Source: Cryphonectria parasitica EP155
Taxonomy: Eukaryota; Ascomycota; Sordariomycetes; Diaporthales; Cryphonectriaceae
Length of the DNA: 64,000 bases
Reading direction: 5' to 3'
Assembly: GCF_011745365.1 (NCBI RefSeq)
Contig: NW_024468909.1
Span: forward strand, 62,001-126,000
Each line of letters opens with the position of its first letter. The stretch's first letter is position 1. The notes below the pieces were generated by a model that saw only the letters and a list, made by a program, of their open reading frames with translations, ran no database searches and had not been told where the DNA came from. Shown piece after piece: positions 1 to 11,502 of the stretch. Made by a program: the position numbers and the translations under genes.

Positions 1-1723
1 CGATGTGGTAATACTGAAGCCCAATCACTGCAACAAAGATCATGAGCAAGTTAGCACAGTCAAGTCCATGGTGGGGGTGGAACGGCGGCATACCATGACA
101 AGGAAGAAGCAACCACAACTCAGGCAGAGCTCGTCCTGCGTTCAGGTCCCGTGGCACTTGTCGAATTGGTCTGAAGCTGCTTGGTTTCTTGTCGAACCAC
201 TCATCAACCTCGGCCCTAAGCTTCTCTAGCCCTTCCAGCTTGTCGGCCGACGGCTCGGCAAAGGCACAGGTCATGACTCGCGCCAGCAGCAGCACCATGG
301 CTGCGGCGTATGCGAAGTCGTCCGTGCGCCGGAGCAAGGTGTCCAACTGCTCAAAGGCGCTGAGCTCAGTCTTGAGCGGAGTCTGGTTCACCATGGAGAT
401 GTAGATGTCCTGCCGGAGGCAGAGCCATGCGGAGGCTTCTCGCAGCCCGGGACTGTAGTCCAAGTCGGACATGGAGTTGACGATGCGGCGGGTGCCGGTG
501 AGGTGGAACTGCCTGTCTTCGGCTGCCATTTGTGGTGTCTCGAGTCAGTGTGCCCAGCTGCCCAAAGCACTACCAGTACGGCAGCTAAATACGTGAAGGG
601 GGGAAAGGAGAGGGGAATCTTACCATCCATTTCCTCATACTGTCTTAGAATCGCCACCGCAGCGTGGATTTCCTCTGTGACCATCATTCGCTGTGGAGGA
701 GTGCTGGACTGAGACATCCTCGGAATGAGCAGATTGAGGCACCTGTTGTAGTACTCGAGCGCCTCGCTGTTGCTCTCCTGGCTGTTGACGTTGAACCTGT
801 TGACGTGGTGTGAGGAAAAAGCAAAGATGGCGTAGCGCAGGATAGGCTCGTACAGCGCCCTGCGTGGGACGTCTGTCTCGAAGTGACGGCCAATGTCCGT
901 GACGTCCGCCCACAAAGCCATGTTCTCGACATAGTTGCGCATTAGGATAGCTTCCCGATCGGTCAGAATGGCGGGTTCGGCATGGTGAGCCTCCATCGGC
1001 GGAGAGACGACATACAAGTTGTCGGATCTTACTGTCGGGGCGTCGTTCCAGTCTGACAACCGGGCTTCCTGGGGTGGTGTGGGTAGGGTGACGGTCAAGC
1101 TCGCTGCCTCGCCCGCCGGATCTGCTGCTGAGCTGTTCGGCGACCAGCTCGCTTCGTCAGACGAGTCCGGGTCCTCGTACCACTTGGCAACGCGGGCAGT
1201 CTCATCACGATATCGCACTGGTGCTCGCAAGATCATTAACCGACAAGAAGAGGGAGATACAGTTCAATAATGACTTACATCTTCCTTCCACCTGTACCCA
1301 GACCTGAGCTTTGGGAAAAGCATCATCCTTGCCCGTCCTATGACGGAACCTGATATTGGGCGCCCTGACGCATTCAATACTATCTCTTACACATGCCTCG
1401 CAAGCTGTCATTTTGTTGTCACCTTGATTCAAGAATGCTCAGTCAGATCATCTTCTTGACTGGCAGAGACTTGGACGCTGCAGCTTACATTTCACATGAC
1501 GAACTGGCATGAAGAGAGTCAGTAGGTGTGTACCTAGGCACCAATTATATCCAACAAGATATGAAACTCACCTCTGCATGCCTGACTTTTGTGCTCTCAG
1601 ACCTGTCAATCGCCTTATTCCGCCCGAAAAGCCGCATTCAAAGGGGACAACCTACCATCCAGTGACGACCCGAGTTCTCTTCACGTTATCCCGGCGCCCC
1701 CCCGCTGTCCTCGCGGTTGCCAT
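1..1723 (-). CDS. Zn2Cys6 transcription factor, 3' end cut by window edge
   Basis: Fungal binuclear zinc-cluster regulator with a Fungal_trans_2-like (DUF3468-type) middle region. Six exons were joined by hand: 1723-1656, 1585-1572, 1503-1489, 1422-1279, 1217-624 and 522 to beyond position 1. All phases agree. The join gives C23-x2-C26-x6-C33-x6-C40-x2-C43-x6-C50 near the N terminus, a perfect Zn2Cys6 spacing followed by a basic, FRH-containing linker. Exons 2 and 3 are only 14 and 15 bases long and carry the first cysteines. The rest of the protein is mostly helical, as in the family, and runs off the left edge, so the C terminus is missing. It should bind CGG-type half sites in the nucleus. 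The nearest neighbour is 1.3 kb away and is not biosynthetic, so I cannot tell whether this gene belongs to the cluster further right. Confidence 0.82.
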
Positions 1724-3070
1724 GTCTGGAACAAGACACCAAGACCGCCAAAGATGAAGCGATTCGGCCTACTGTCAACAGTCATTGGGTCAAGACATCC
1801 ACTTCAGCTACCAAGAGTGTGTTATCGATGGAATGAGTTGCATTGACGTTCTACTGCTCGCGCCGGAGTCGCGGCTAACCACGGGGCCCGCGAAAGATGT
1901 TAGTCTAGTCGTGTGTGCGGGGAAAAGCGGGGCATCAGTGCAGCACAGGAGGGGCGCAGGCTAGCATCCATTTTGCCGGATACCTCCAATCCACCCCTGT
2001 CGCCCTAGCCTTGGATTACATAAGCATAACATCAAACATTCGATCCGATCTCTGCTTCATGACACATCCATCCAACCAAAAGGCAGATCTTTAATGCACC
2101 TATAGTGGACTTAGTGGGTAAAATATGTGTCCCTCAGATTCGAGGTTCAAGGTTAGATCGTGTCACTTTTTCTAGTCTTCAATTTTTATTTTTTTTGGTT
2201 TCTCTGATAAGACACTCAAGGGATATCGATGTCATCTTCCGAACGCCACATTACGCCCGACGGTAGCTGTAGACGGTATAAGCTATTTGAAGATGAGGTC
2301 GGCCTCTCCGTACGCTCTGTAGCAGGTGACCAGCGGACAAGGCCGCCTACCCAAGAAAAGAGACGGGCTCTCCGAATGACGAAGGAAGCTGTCAGACGAA
2401 CGACGGAGGCTTCGAAAGAAACCAATCACCCGTTTCCAGATACGCCACAGCATCGCGCCGTCGGTGCCAGGCTGCACCAAAAGAAGCATTAGCAGACCCT
2501 TGATAAGATCTATCCTGCAGGGTTTCGGTAGTAAGCGGGCAGAAAGCTCGTCGCCCCGTCGTCAGGAGACGAGGAGCCTTCTCGATCCACCCTTGGTAGC
2601 AGCAGCAGCAAACGCACAAAGTGTCCACTTCCATAACTGGACGACCCTTACAGACAGTTCGTGGAGCTAAGGTAGCCAAGGATCGTATGAAGCGCAAGCC
2701 CCGGAACCCAACGCCTCTGGTCAGCTACTGTTTTCTGCCCAACAGTCACAATCGGGATATCCGTGAAGCTGAAAAAGTAGGTCGCATAGTTATGGCTGCG
2801 AAGTAACACTGTCTTATTGGGTGTAGATACGGTCGTATCAGGAGTAAGCTGCAATATTCAGCTGCTGATGCTATGTTTTTTCAAGGCTCAGATTTTGCAA
2901 TTAGATCCCAGAGGGATTACTAGACTGGCGCCCGCATGTGCAGTCCAATCCTTGCAGATCAGTATTAAAGGAGATGTATCTGCTGCCACATAGGATTTCT
3001 CTCTTCCTTTGTGAAGCAGTTATCTATTGCCTATTCGAATTCAATCACAGTCTAGAATTTTGTCTTTCTA
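1724..3070. other. intergenic, no gene seen
   Basis: This stretch separates the divergent zinc-cluster gene and membrane-protein gene. Only short overlapping open frames on both strands are present, with no recognisable domain, tRNA or repeat. A T-rich tract lies near 2177-2200. Confidence 0.5.
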
Positions 3071-5518
3071 ATGGCGATCCGAAAATTCATCGCAAGTTGC
3101 GCCGCTTTTTCCAAATCCTGGTCCCCTTATATCATAAAGAAACAAAGCTCCGAAGATGTTGAGCGGACGATACTCAACTTAACGCGACTACAACAGTTTC
3201 GGCATCCCAGGGGAGAGTCGAGTCGCCCACAAGGAAAAGTCCTGTTGAAGCGCGAGTTCCCGTGGATTGAATGCGTTTTACATGTGATAGCAGTGGCCTC
3301 AACAGCTACCGTCACCTACATAAACCTTGCCGCGGTCTATTGGGCCGACGAGGGGAATTGGAGACCTCAGTGGTTCTTGGGAAACCTTGGTCAGCAGAAC
3401 TCGCTCAAGGCATTGACATTTGCGGCACAACTCTACAGTATCCTGGTTACAGCATCACTATCTTCGGTGGTACTGTACTTTGTCCGTCGACGACTGGTAG
3501 GGAGGGAGGGTCTGCCGTTCGGCCTGCTCGTGGGAGCTTACAGCCTCTCAAACCTCTCCTACTTGTTCCAATGGGGAGGATACTGTATCCGAAAAGCCTG
3601 GAATATCACAGTGCGAAGAAACATTCCAAAGCCATCAGCCTACTCGTCATGGGGCAAGAATCACGACACCACCAGCACCGCAATGATAGGTCTTATGATT
3701 GGCATAGTGATTGTGCTATCACTAGTGGTAAATCCTTTGGCGAATGTGGCTATAGTTCCGACGCTTCAGTGGTGGCATGTTGACCAACCGTACGATGATT
3801 TCAAAATGCCCCTTTACTTCAACACCACTGCTTCGGCAATGTATCCCCTGCGCGTCACCGGAGATGTCTGGAATGCGACTTGTGCGGAATGGTCTATTGC
3901 GACCTCCTACAATGGAAAGAGCTGCCCCGGTGCAGGCTTGTGGGAACTTTATGAGTGGCTCGCTGGCCAATCGGATGAGGAGTCGAATGGCATCGTCAAT
4001 ACCACAATCACAGAGTTCGAGGGTCACGCCCAGCGTGCCCTCACAGCTGTGACGGGGGGTTGGAAATCGTCTGATTCAGGGTCAATTACCGTCGTGCTTA
4101 CACTGCCGCACCTCATCCTGAAAGCCTTTGGGCTCCTGTGGGTGTTTATTCAAACATGGGAAAACTTTAAAATTTCGCAACCGTTATTCTCAGCGAGTCA
4201 GACGGCCAATGTGCTATTACCTCTGGTACAAGTACAATGTGCCTATTACGATTACAACAGCACGGCCTCTGATTCTTACGCAGATGTCGCTTTTGAAAGA
4301 TATAATTTGCTCGACTCTCTCGGCGATTGTCAAAACGAGTCCTCTAACAATGAGCTGATTGTGCCTGAGGAATACTGGAACTTTCCCAAGCCCTTGGGTT
4401 CAACGAATTTCACTTGGATCGATGTGAAAGGCAATGGCTCCATTGGTGCTCTTTTCACAGTCCCTTCGCTGTCTAAGAACGACACGATAATAAGCGACGC
4501 TTCACCACCCTCAGTACAGTACGGGGGCCCATTCAGTAATACTGGGAGCGGGCTGGTCCCTTGCATCGTCGACGCGCGCTGGGCGGGTGGTGCATCCCTA
4601 CAATACGATCCTGTCAACAGCGCGCTTGTCTCGAGCAACCCAGCCGATGGTTGGTCCTTCTTCGGTGATACGCCCAATTCATCATTTCCGGCAAATTGTG
4701 TCAAGTTTTTGGGCAGCATAAGTAATCGTATCACTATTGATTTAAGCTTTGCCCACCTCCTGAATCTAGGCGGCTACGGAAAAGAACAATCTTTCGGAAG
4801 CAGATCTTTGAACATCTCTAGCATGGAAGCACTTATGCTCCCCTACATACACAATTCCTCCCATGGGCCCTGGTTCTTACCTCCAGATTGGGAGCAAGAC
4901 TGGCCTGCAGCAGGAGTCAGTACCAGTTCTGGATCTTATGGGGAACAGGTTGCAGAAACGATCTCCAGGGTCTTGGGTCTAGTGATTGCTGATGGGCTCG
5001 CACGCGTATCATATAACGCAGATGTTTTTGTCTCGCATTACGGAGGCGATTTGTTGTCTGACCTACACCCCAACCGCGGCAACTACAGTGACATGAATAT
5101 TACGACCTCTCAATCTACAACACTCAGTCTCAACGTGTCTCGCTACGGCTGGGGCTACGGAACAAGCGCATCATTGTTAATCCCAGTCGCAATCACAGTA
5201 CTCCTGGCTTATGCTGTGATGATACTTCTGTATTGGATATATAGGATGAGATCCTGGTGGGGGACAGACAGTGATAAGGGTGGCTGGACCAGTAAGGCCT
5301 GGGGTGACCTCAGTGGACTACTTAGGCTTATTCTGCTCTCCGATGAGGCGAAGGACCTTCTTCAGAAGGGTGACTCCGGCGAAGCATTGTGGCTGACTCG
5401 TTTTGTAGTCAGAGAGAGGATGGAAGATGAAGACCGTCTCCACATGGTAATGGTGAATGACGAAGACGATGGAGACCTTGCCAATATAATGCCAAGGGTG
5501 GGTGCCAGATATACTTGA
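3071..5518 (+). CDS. large glycosylated membrane protein, function unknown
   Basis: Uninterrupted frame of 815 aa. Four hydrophobic segments lie in the first quarter, at roughly residues 65-85, 118-140, 155-172 and 205-230. A large loop of about 500 residues follows, rich in N-x-S/T sequons, cysteine and aromatic residues. The last membrane span lies near residues 700-725 and ends in a basic, tryptophan-rich cytoplasmic motif (YRMRSWWG). The C-terminal tail is acidic. Families with this architecture are common in filamentous ascomycetes and lack an assigned function. The sequons suggest the big loop is luminal or extracellular. I chose the first ATG because no hydrophobic segment or homologous-looking sequence lies upstream. 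I saw no enzymatic motif. The gene stands alone. Confidence 0.7.
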   Translation: MAIRKFIASCAAFSKSWSPYIIKKQSSEDVERTILNLTRLQQFRHPRGESSRPQGKVLLKREFPWIECVLHVIAVASTATVTYINLAAVYWADEGNWRPQWFLGNLGQQNSLKALTFAAQLYSILVTASLSSVVLYFVRRRLVGREGLPFGLLVGAYSLSNLSYLFQWGGYCIRKAWNITVRRNIPKPSAYSSWGKNHDTTSTAMIGLMIGIVIVLSLVVNPLANVAIVPTLQWWHVDQPYDDFKMPLYFNTTASAMYPLRVTGDVWNATCAEWSIATSYNGKSCPGAGLWELYEWLAGQSDEESNGIVNTTITEFEGHAQRALTAVTGGWKSSDSGSITVVLTLPHLILKAFGLLWVFIQTWENFKISQPLFSASQTANVLLPLVQVQCAYYDYNSTASDSYADVAFERYNLLDSLGDCQNESSNNELIVPEEYWNFPKPLGSTNFTWIDVKGNGSIGALFTVPSLSKNDTIISDASPPSVQYGGPFSNTGSGLVPCIVDARWAGGASLQYDPVNSALVSSNPADGWSFFGDTPNSSFPANCVKFLGSISNRITIDLSFAHLLNLGGYGKEQSFGSRSLNISSMEALMLPYIHNSSHGPWFLPPDWEQDWPAAGVSTSSGSYGEQVAETISRVLGLVIADGLARVSYNADVFVSHYGGDLLSDLHPNRGNYSDMNITTSQSTTLSLNVSRYGWGYGTSASLLIPVAITVLLAYAVMILLYWIYRMRSWWGTDSDKGGWTSKAWGDLSGLLRLILLSDEAKDLLQKGDSGEALWLTRFVVRERMEDEDRLHMVMVNDEDDGDLANIMPRVGARYT

Positions 5519-6950
5519 CAAATCCCCTGCTAGCTTTCATATGTGAAGAAAATAGCAAATAGAACTGCGATTCTGGTGCTCTTTTGTAAACATCCGAGCT
5601 GCAGACCGATTCCCAATAAGTGAAATGGCAGCTATGCAAGCTGGACGACAGGTCGAGATGGAGCATTTGTAGAAACACAGTAGGAAGGACGGGGGCTCGG
5701 AGGGAGGTCAGCGGGGATGAAACAGCACCGCTGAGTCTGATATCTGCCACCGAGTAATTCTCAAGTCCGAATAAGCGCTCTTAAGACGGTCAAATGAGGG
5801 AGAAGTGGTCTAGGGAATTCTATCGAAAGCGTAGATCCAGTCAACGAAGGTAATCTGAGGAAGTGTCACGCTTTGCTATGGAGTAAACCGGGCTTGTAAC
5901 GGAGATGACCGTCTCTGTCATGAGACTGGCTCTGTCCTATATATCTCTACAGGCCGTTTGTCATTCATATCATGGGCCAGAGGAGGACGTCGTGGCTGTT
6001 TCGCACATATAAAACCATGATAGGCGAAGTTCATGTTTCAAATTGACCTGCTGGCGGATGATACACGCGTGCCGTGCTCTCTTAGGCAGTTTAAGGCTAC
6101 AGCTATTTCCAGCATCATTCGACTCGGTTGCAGAAGCTAAGAGAGGCCTGCAAAGTCGTTCTCAGCGGGACCTTGATGCAATATCTGCTGCATGTGAGTG
6201 AAAGCAGAGAAATATGATTGAAAATAATGGGTTCTTGGAGTTAAGCTGTCCGCAGTATTATTTATAGTATCAATAGGTGTATGAGATGTTAACAAAGCAT
6301 AGCCAAGACTGCAAATGTGGTTTTGATGACTCCTGGTCAGCAACATCGCTATCTCCCAAATAATTGTTTCCCGATATTGCGAAATCTAGCTTCTAACCAT
6401 TATAAACCGATGGAGGACGGCGGAGGGGTGTCAAGGCTAGCAAACGCAGCGTCCAAGGCCGCAAGGTTGAACTGGTGGCGACATGCTCCCTAATAATGCT
6501 TCGGATGCTCCTGAGCTATATATCCGGCCTGCTTGCAATGCAGGGGGTCGGCTCATGGGGACCGACCCACAGACCATACCACTGCCTACCACCATAGCAT
6601 TCTTCTTTGCGCCAGTGAGCCTCTGGCGAATTTCTGATCGACTAATTGTTCTCGAATCTCTTCAACACAGACGCTGGGTTGCTCTCGGCAGCTCCGGTAA
6701 TGACCTTCCGAATCGAGCCTAGAGATCCGCAGATATGACCCTGTAGAACATCATTTCCGCTCGGCAATCCGGCATATGTACCGGGGCTGCAAGAGGCAGG
6801 TCCCCAATTGCCCTTTCACAAGACAAGATGGTATATCTTCGTTTCGGTTCCGCATGTCGCTTGCCTTGGAAGCCCGCATCGCTCTGCCAGCTGTTGCTCG
6901 ACATCTTGGCAGCTAATAACATAACCGCCAAATATTATACCAAGGACATT
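5519..6950. other. intergenic, no gene seen
   Basis: Only short frames without domains. One copy of the TACTCGG-G/T-G motif occurs here on the minus strand (5747-5756). It lies about 1.2 kb from the next start codon, so its relevance is doubtful. Confidence 0.45.
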
Positions 6951-8306
6951 ATGCGGCCGCCAAGCCTCCTCCTCAGCCTCGTGCTGAGCCTGCTGCCCGA
7001 GCTGAGCGTCGCGGCGGCGCAATTCAGCCGCAGCAGTGTGTCAATTGCTGCAGCCGCCAAGGAAAACGTGATCCCCATTTCCAAGTACACCAACCGCTCT
7101 CTTAACAGCCTCGCCAGCCCCGTCAAGACCCGCATCGCCGCCTCCAAGAACGGAGCAGCTCTGGAGACCGTCAACACGATATTCAGTGATGTCTATCCTG
7201 TTGCTAACTTGACGTGGGGCAATGCCCCCGGTGCGTCAGGCCCGGCGCAGCAATTCATCAGCTTCCTCGACACGGGCAGCTCCGATACATGGGTCGTGAC
7301 GCAGGCGCTCGAGTGCGTCGAGATCTCGACCCAGGTGCCTCTGGACCAATCAGCCTGTCAGTTCGGGAACTTGTACAACCTCACGCAGGGCGAGTGGACA
7401 AACATCACGGGGCTCGAGTTCGAGATTGAGTACTTTCCCGAGCTGGAGATCCTCGATGGTGATATCGCCTATGCGCCTGTGACGTTTGCTGGGATTACCG
7501 TTGAGCAGCAAGAGGTCGCGCTGGTGGACTATGCGGCGTGGTCCGGTGATGGCCACTCCTCTGGGCTGGTTGGTCTGGCGTACCCGGCCATCACCTCGGC
7601 GATCAACCGCACGACGGGTGACCAGGTAGAGTACAACCCGCTGTTTACCAACATGGTGAACGAGGGCTTGGTCTCAGATGCCGTCTTCACCATCGCCCTG
7701 GACCAGGTTCCGCAGAACTACTCTGTCCTTGCGCCCGCGGGCGTTATTGCCGTCGGTGGTCTGGTCCCTGAGGAGTATTGGGAGGGCGACTTCACGAGCG
7801 TGGATATCGAGATCACAGAGAACATTGGCAACGTGACGCAGCTGACGTGGTACACAACAACGCACGAGTTCGTCTTCCGCGATGCCAAGACCGGCACCCT
7901 GCGGTCAGGCGGCACTTATCAGTCCATTGTAGACTGCGGCACAGCGCCGAATTTTGTTCCGACATTGGCGGCGTACGAGGTCAACGCGCAATTCGACCCA
8001 CCGGCGACCTACAACGCCTCGCTGGGGTATTGGACGGTCGACTGCAACGCCACGGCGCCGTACGCGGCCTACGTGATCGGCGGGGTGGAGATGCCCATGC
8101 GACCCGAAAACATGATCGTGCGGAGCTTGAATGGGTTGCAGGGCTACGAGGACGTTTGCTTCAGCGCGTTTGCGGACGGTGGCATTCCAGCGATCGATGG
8201 GCCTATGATCATCGGGGAGGTGTGGCAGTTGGGCTACGTGATTGCCTTTGATCAGGGTAACCAGATGATTCACTTCGCAGAGAGAAGTGACTACAGCCAG
8301 TACTGA
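6951..8306 (+). CDS. secreted pepsin-like aspartic protease (family A1)
   Basis: A 451-residue protein when started at the ATG at 6951. That start gives an ideal signal peptide (a run of leucines ending in AAA). The open frame reaches upstream to 6828, but those 41 residues are charged and mixed, so the internal ATG is preferred. The first active-site motif is DTGSSDTW with Asp107. The second is DCGTA with Asp328, in the position where the family normally has D-S/T-G-T/S. The body has many N-glycosylation sequons, as expected for a secreted or cell-wall-linked enzyme. The enzyme should cleave peptide bonds at acidic pH outside the cell or in the vacuole. No GPI-anchor signal is obvious at the C terminus. 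It is probably unrelated to the metabolite cluster. Confidence 0.88.
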   Translation: MRPPSLLLSLVLSLLPELSVAAAQFSRSSVSIAAAAKENVIPISKYTNRSLNSLASPVKTRIAASKNGAALETVNTIFSDVYPVANLTWGNAPGASGPAQQFISFLDTGSSDTWVVTQALECVEISTQVPLDQSACQFGNLYNLTQGEWTNITGLEFEIEYFPELEILDGDIAYAPVTFAGITVEQQEVALVDYAAWSGDGHSSGLVGLAYPAITSAINRTTGDQVEYNPLFTNMVNEGLVSDAVFTIALDQVPQNYSVLAPAGVIAVGGLVPEEYWEGDFTSVDIEITENIGNVTQLTWYTTTHEFVFRDAKTGTLRSGGTYQSIVDCGTAPNFVPTLAAYEVNAQFDPPATYNASLGYWTVDCNATAPYAAYVIGGVEMPMRPENMIVRSLNGLQGYEDVCFSAFADGGIPAIDGPMIIGEVWQLGYVIAFDQGNQMIHFAERSDYSQY

Positions 8307-9576
8307 ATCTAAGATTCTGTAGTGCAGATATGGACACAAATCACACAATCTGATAAGAAGAAAAAATGAGACAACGCTTTTGATACACTGTCGTTGGTGG
8401 TCTTGCTGTATAATTATTGTGTGCTACTCCGGACCACGAGTGTCCCAGTACGATACTTCGAGGCGTAGCAGAGCATCCAGGGTTGGCGGTGCACTACCTA
8501 GACAGCTAGAATTGCTCCTGTATTACCTACTTCAAAATCCTGCACAACTGCGTTGCTCGATGTTGGAGGTGTTATGCTGCCCAAGCATATGGGCACATCT
8601 ACGTGTAGACCGCTTGTATACTTGGTCAAGCATCGATCATTGATATCATGTCACGTATATCTGGATGTTGAGACACATTCAGAGCAAGAATGGAAAACGT
8701 GAATTATCTTGCAAAAGAAGAAAGGCGCTTCTTGTAGGTAACCCAAGTGCCTTTTGTTGGTATTGTGATTATACTTGGCAGTCTACAGTGCTACATCATC
8801 TGTGATGAATGCTCAGAATGGGCTTTGCAGTGTTTGCGTTTGTGTGGCCTCTTTATCTCTGTATTTATTAAATCCATGATAATTTCGGCTGCTCCTCGCG
8901 TCGGTGTGAGCCCGCAAGAGTCCATTCTTGCCTTGCGCGATTCAAGATTATGTGCTTCGGGGTTGTTCGGATTGGGGGCCTCTGAAGTGCCCGTCATCGA
9001 AACTCCTTTCAGCGCCGAAAGAGGTAGGTGAAGAAGCTCCAAAATATGAAGTATGCAAACCTCATAAGGCTGGGGAAATAAGTTGCTCGAGATTGTGACA
9101 GTATCAACAAACACTCTGCTATTGTATGGCCTCTTCCGGTGGTTTCCAAATTTTGTATAACGGATACCGTTTGCGTCGGTCCATTTCCAGGACAACCGCC
9201 TCGTGCTGGCTCATACTGGCTAGAACTGGTGAGTTCCGCAGCTCCGTCGGATCGTCTTGCTTTAACAAGCAGCAGCACATCTTCCCTTTCCCTATCGCAT
9301 GATCTGCCCCTCAGTCTCATATTGATCAGCCGTCCACATAAACTTCTGTTCCTGCTTCCATCTTTCTCTAACAAGCTCCCTAAGAGCCTGACTCAATTCT
9401 ACTTCTATTTGGCACCTTCTTCAGCGTCTCTTGTAATCCTTTCATCGAAGTCAAATGGGGCAAGCATCTGGATCACATGGTGTACATTCCGTATTCTGGA
9501 AATCTGGGTTAATTAATGATTTCTTCGTGTTGATATCATCTGTAACCCACTATCCTTGATATTCGATCGTCTATCC
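8307..9576. other. intergenic, no gene seen
   Basis: Region between the convergent protease and HET genes. Short frames on both strands overlap one another and show no domain. Confidence 0.45.
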
Positions 9577-11502
9577 TCAGACTAAAAAAAGTTCCCTTGT
9601 ACACAATTTGCCATTCTCTACTGCTTCGTTCGCCTCCCCGTCCATATATCCATGGACGTACGCTACGCCAACAAAAGTGTAATCAGTTCCTTGACCATGG
9701 ACAGGTCTCAAGACAACAGGAACCTTGCCGCCATCCAGAACTGCCAGAATATCGCCGTCTTTCACACCGAGTCTAATCATGCAGTATAGACCATTCCGCG
9801 AAATAACAAAGGTCCAGTGTTGGAAATTCCTGACCAGCATATGTCTGGAGATGAGTGAATGATGACTCATCAAATGTTCCTCCTCGTTATCCAACGCAGA
9901 TTCTGACATAATCTCGTTAAATGAAGTACTATCTGCAATAATGTCTTCTCTGCTCAGTCGTTGGATGGGGTAGCATTTGCAATCCATAGCAAGCGTCCTC
10001 CAATATGCTTCAATTGCAAGTTCTCCTGTAGGTTCGTATAGAGACCTGTGCCAAGCGAAATTTCCATCTTTTACAGAGGAGGGAGACTTTGCATCAATAT
10101 ACATTTGTATACACTGGCGTAAGGCGGAAGCCGGTATGTCCCACCAGAATGACCGCTCAGGATTGCCATCGAAGTATCCAGGCTGCAGAATTTGGCCGAT
10201 CGTGCCTATGAAGACAGCTTTCACTTGGATGGCAAGTCGGTCGTCCGAAATTCGGCAGGGAACTTCGCAGTTCTTAGGGCCGGCGTTGAATATTCCTCTC
10301 TGAGCGAAGAGAAAAGCCGAGAACCGGTCTGAAATATCCGAGTATCGTTTCATCGTAAAGTCAGCCACCCAGGAGGGTAACTCGTTGATCCGCCGTTGTT
10401 CTTGTCGCTGGGTCTCATCAGCTTGCCAGGGATTCTGACAGATGATATCGAGAGTGCCGCTTGAATCAATGAGGAACTGGCACAGGTTGGCAAAGACTTG
10501 AGCAACTGTCTTGTTGTAGTCTACCTTGATGGGATGCTCCTCAGAAACGAGACCAAGCAGACCGTAGATCTTATCTCTTGGATCTGTGGACTGCGCAAAC
10601 TTGAACCGAGCGAGCACGTCCAAGCAAGTGGATGTGTACTTTCCTGCTTCGACATCCTGGACAATGCTCCGCTGATGTTGAATGAGCTGCGCCCTTTCGA
10701 ATGTATAGTCGAATGCACTCCTGAGCTCTCCATGAGACCAGACCAGATGAAAGGCATCGGAGTAAGGCGTGTCTCCCAGGAACTTGGCCACGACGTCCCA
10801 TTTCAATGACTCGTTTCTAGCCAGTAGGACAACCTGAGGAGCGCATGAGAGCTCCTGCATGACCCAAATCCGATCCCATATCGGAGCGTGCAGCAACACA
10901 GTATCGAGGAGGCTCTGGTTCTCGTGTCTCAATACAAGTTTAGCACTATCCTTTCCGCGCCTATATCTGTACTCTTCCCAGCTATTTCGCAGCCCCGCAA
11001 GAGTCTCGTCGTCTTTCTCTGCTATATTCCTCATCAAGTTAAGGCCCCGGACGAGAAAGTCGATATCCTGGGTCTCGTTGCCCATCGGCCCTGGGTCCAC
11101 TGAGGGAGAATTTGGTCCAAGCCAGGCAAGGTCGGTAGTACATCTAGTGTATATTTCCTTCATCAGCGGGACCTGCTGGCTCCGCTCTGCCATGTCTGAC
11201 TGGTTGATGCAGAGTGCGTCAATCCACATCGTCTTTTCGTTTGTTTCGTCGCGCAAGTAGGGCAAAATTGTCGCCAAGTTCTTGGTGACGTAAAATGGCT
11301 GGCCGTCGACCTCAATCTCCTCTGTGAAGTCGTTCGCGCCCCATCTGTATGACAATGCTTCGTACTGGCACGGGTCGTTGAGTGACATGTAGGAGATGTG
11401 ACCACGTATCTTTGCGTCAAACGCTGTCGCCGCGTGAAGCTTGAAGAGGCGGATTTCCTTGATTTCCGGATCCAGCGGTCGATACACAGGTTCCATGTTC
11501 AT
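9577..11502 (-). CDS. HET-domain protein (heterokaryon incompatibility family)
   Basis: Single-exon frame of 641 aa. The HET domain fills roughly residues 45-215. It shows the family landmarks in order: the YEALSYRWG block near residue 48, then a WIDALCINQ block near residue 95, then the region ending in AWLGP. HET domains trigger a cell-death reaction when unlike fungal strains fuse. Many paralogues have no tested partner and may act in other forms of self/non-self sensing. The C-terminal half has a second conserved HET-family region, including a DKIYGLLGL-type segment. An alternative start two codons later is possible. The gene lies just left of the biosynthetic block and may mark its border. 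No intron is required. Confidence 0.88.
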   Translation of the reverse strand: MNMEPVYRPLDPEIKEIRLFKLHAATAFDAKIRGHISYMSLNDPCQYEALSYRWGANDFTEEIEVDGQPFYVTKNLATILPYLRDETNEKTMWIDALCINQSDMAERSQQVPLMKEIYTRCTTDLAWLGPNSPSVDPGPMGNETQDIDFLVRGLNLMRNIAEKDDETLAGLRNSWEEYRYRRGKDSAKLVLRHENQSLLDTVLLHAPIWDRIWVMQELSCAPQVVLLARNESLKWDVVAKFLGDTPYSDAFHLVWSHGELRSAFDYTFERAQLIQHQRSIVQDVEAGKYTSTCLDVLARFKFAQSTDPRDKIYGLLGLVSEEHPIKVDYNKTVAQVFANLCQFLIDSSGTLDIICQNPWQADETQRQEQRRINELPSWVADFTMKRYSDISDRFSAFLFAQRGIFNAGPKNCEVPCRISDDRLAIQVKAVFIGTIGQILQPGYFDGNPERSFWWDIPASALRQCIQMYIDAKSPSSVKDGNFAWHRSLYEPTGELAIEAYWRTLAMDCKCYPIQRLSREDIIADSTSFNEIMSESALDNEEEHLMSHHSLISRHMLVRNFQHWTFVISRNGLYCMIRLGVKDGDILAVLDGGKVPVVLRPVHGQGTDYTFVGVAYVHGYMDGEANEAVENGKLCTRELFLV

